Below, one piece after another: positions 63,605 through 64,000 of a stretch of DNA of 64,000 nt (position 1 is its first letter; each line of letters opens with the position of its first letter). Below the pieces are notes generated by a model. It was not told the DNA's origin and made no database searches. It saw only the letters and a program-made list of their open reading frames with translations. The translations under genes and the position numbers were made by a program. Origin of the DNA: Gloeobacter morelensis MG652769 (GTDB lineage Bacteria > Cyanobacteriota > Cyanobacteriia > Gloeobacterales > Gloeobacteraceae); contig NZ_CP063845.1 in assembly GCF_021018745.1 (NCBI RefSeq), forward strand, positions 620,001 to 684,000, written 5' to 3'.

Positions 63605-64000
63605 TCAGGGTTGGTCCGGATCGACGCCGAGGGCGCGCAGGCGCTCCGTCAGGGCTGCTGCCCGCCGCTCCGCCAGCTCTGCCCGCCGTTCGGCTTGCTC
63701 GGCACGTAGTTGTTCTTGCTTCAGCCTGGCTGCGAGTTCTGCGGGGATAAGCAGTTTGTCTCCTGTGTCGAGGCGATAGAAGCCGATCAGGGCACCTTCG
63801 ACGACCAGCTGCAGGCCGAGCGGCTCGCTGGTGCCGTCAGCAATGGGTACGTAGCGACTGATTGTTTCACTCTCCTCTTCGAAGCTCCGCAGTCTGTAAC
63901 CCTGCAACTGCTCGGCTATCCACTCGCCCTTCGGGTCGAACAGCCAGTATTCTTGAACCCCCAGTCCGGCGTAGAGCGTTTTTTTCTCCCCCTGGTCTTT
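63605..64000 (-). CDS. Uma2-family protein (C-terminal part, cut by window edge)
   Basis: The last 131 codons of a second Uma2 (DUF820) gene, entering from the right edge. LYAGLGVQEYWLFDPKGEWI is the typical C-terminal part of the family. It is followed by a coiled-coil tail rich in RAEQAERRAELAERRAA, an extension seen in many cyanobacterial members. The catalytic part lies outside the window. Confidence 0.85.
   Translation of the reverse strand, partial: KDQGEKKTLYAGLGVQEYWLFDPKGEWIAEQLQGYRLRSFEEESETISRYVPIADGTSEPLGLQLVVEGALIGFYRLDTGDKLLIPAELAARLKQEQLRAEQAERRAELAERRAAALTERLRALGVDPDQP

Overview
The window reads as chromosomal DNA of an oxygenic cyanobacterium, most probably Gloeobacter. Cyanobacterial markers are cytochrome f and the Rieske protein (petC-petA), a short psbK, a phycobilisome linker, an AbrB-type cyanobacterial regulator, HemJ, the SSADH plus 2-oxoglutarate decarboxylase pair that closes the cyanobacterial TCA cycle, and an NtcA-type promoter in front of amt. 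The pointer to Gloeobacter is the linker at 50062-52257, which carries three Pfam00427 domains in one chain. That architecture is known from the large Gloeobacter violaceus linkers. GC content is high, genes are dense, and short start/stop overlaps are common. There is no rRNA, prophage or CRISPR array. One tRNA (Ala, CGC) is present.

Layout, left to right. 0-5.5 kb: glycolate dehydrogenase (glcD, glcE and the edge of glcF) with a small opposite-strand gene pair between glcD and glcE, a membrane protein, and a proline-rich repeat protein. 5.9-14 kb: a histidine ammonia-lyase-like enzyme with an altered selectivity residue, a TldD / cytochrome P450 / TldE-like operon, the ammonium transporter with its NtcA box, and rpmG-rpsR. 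14-24 kb: MAPEG protein, pentapeptide protein, NCS2-like permease, a YhcG-type nuclease, and a four-gene island (glycosyltransferase, NodS-like methyltransferase, PIG-L deacetylase, acyl-CoA dehydrogenase-like). 24-26 kb: a MOSC protein, a MITE-like element, a toxin-antitoxin pair with a perfect 13-bp operator palindrome, and the remnant of an IS1-type insA.

25.8-38 kb: a secreted TPR-PDZ-matrixin protease, a secreted protein, a PP2C phosphatase, hemJ, petC-petA, a queC-queE-queD-like-GNAT operon, an Uma2 protein, a Tat-exported aldo/keto reductase and a DUF362 protein. 38-50 kb: tRNA-Ala, galE, dps, gluconokinase, a dioxygenase and an O-methyltransferase that share an upstream motif, cyAbrB, a PfpI protein, an EF-G paralogue, a beta-propeller protein, an alpha/beta hydrolase and a TerB plus Mo-nitrogenase C-terminal-domain protein. 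49.8-64 kb: psbK, the triple-repeat linker, SSADH/2-OGDC, a pilin-like protein, a GH13 protein, a Crp-type regulator, a response regulator with a degenerate receiver, the coupled GT2-lptC-trpD operon, and the edge of a second Uma2 gene.

The best candidates for an undescribed system are the glycosyltransferase/methyltransferase/deacetylase/ACAD island (18.7-22.5 kb) and the TldD-P450-TldE operon (7.6-11.9 kb). Other points worth a second look are the DNA-level homogenised linker repeats, the LPxGRP repeat protein, and three enzymes or regulators that have lost signature residues: the HutH-like enzyme, the QueD-like protein and the response regulator.
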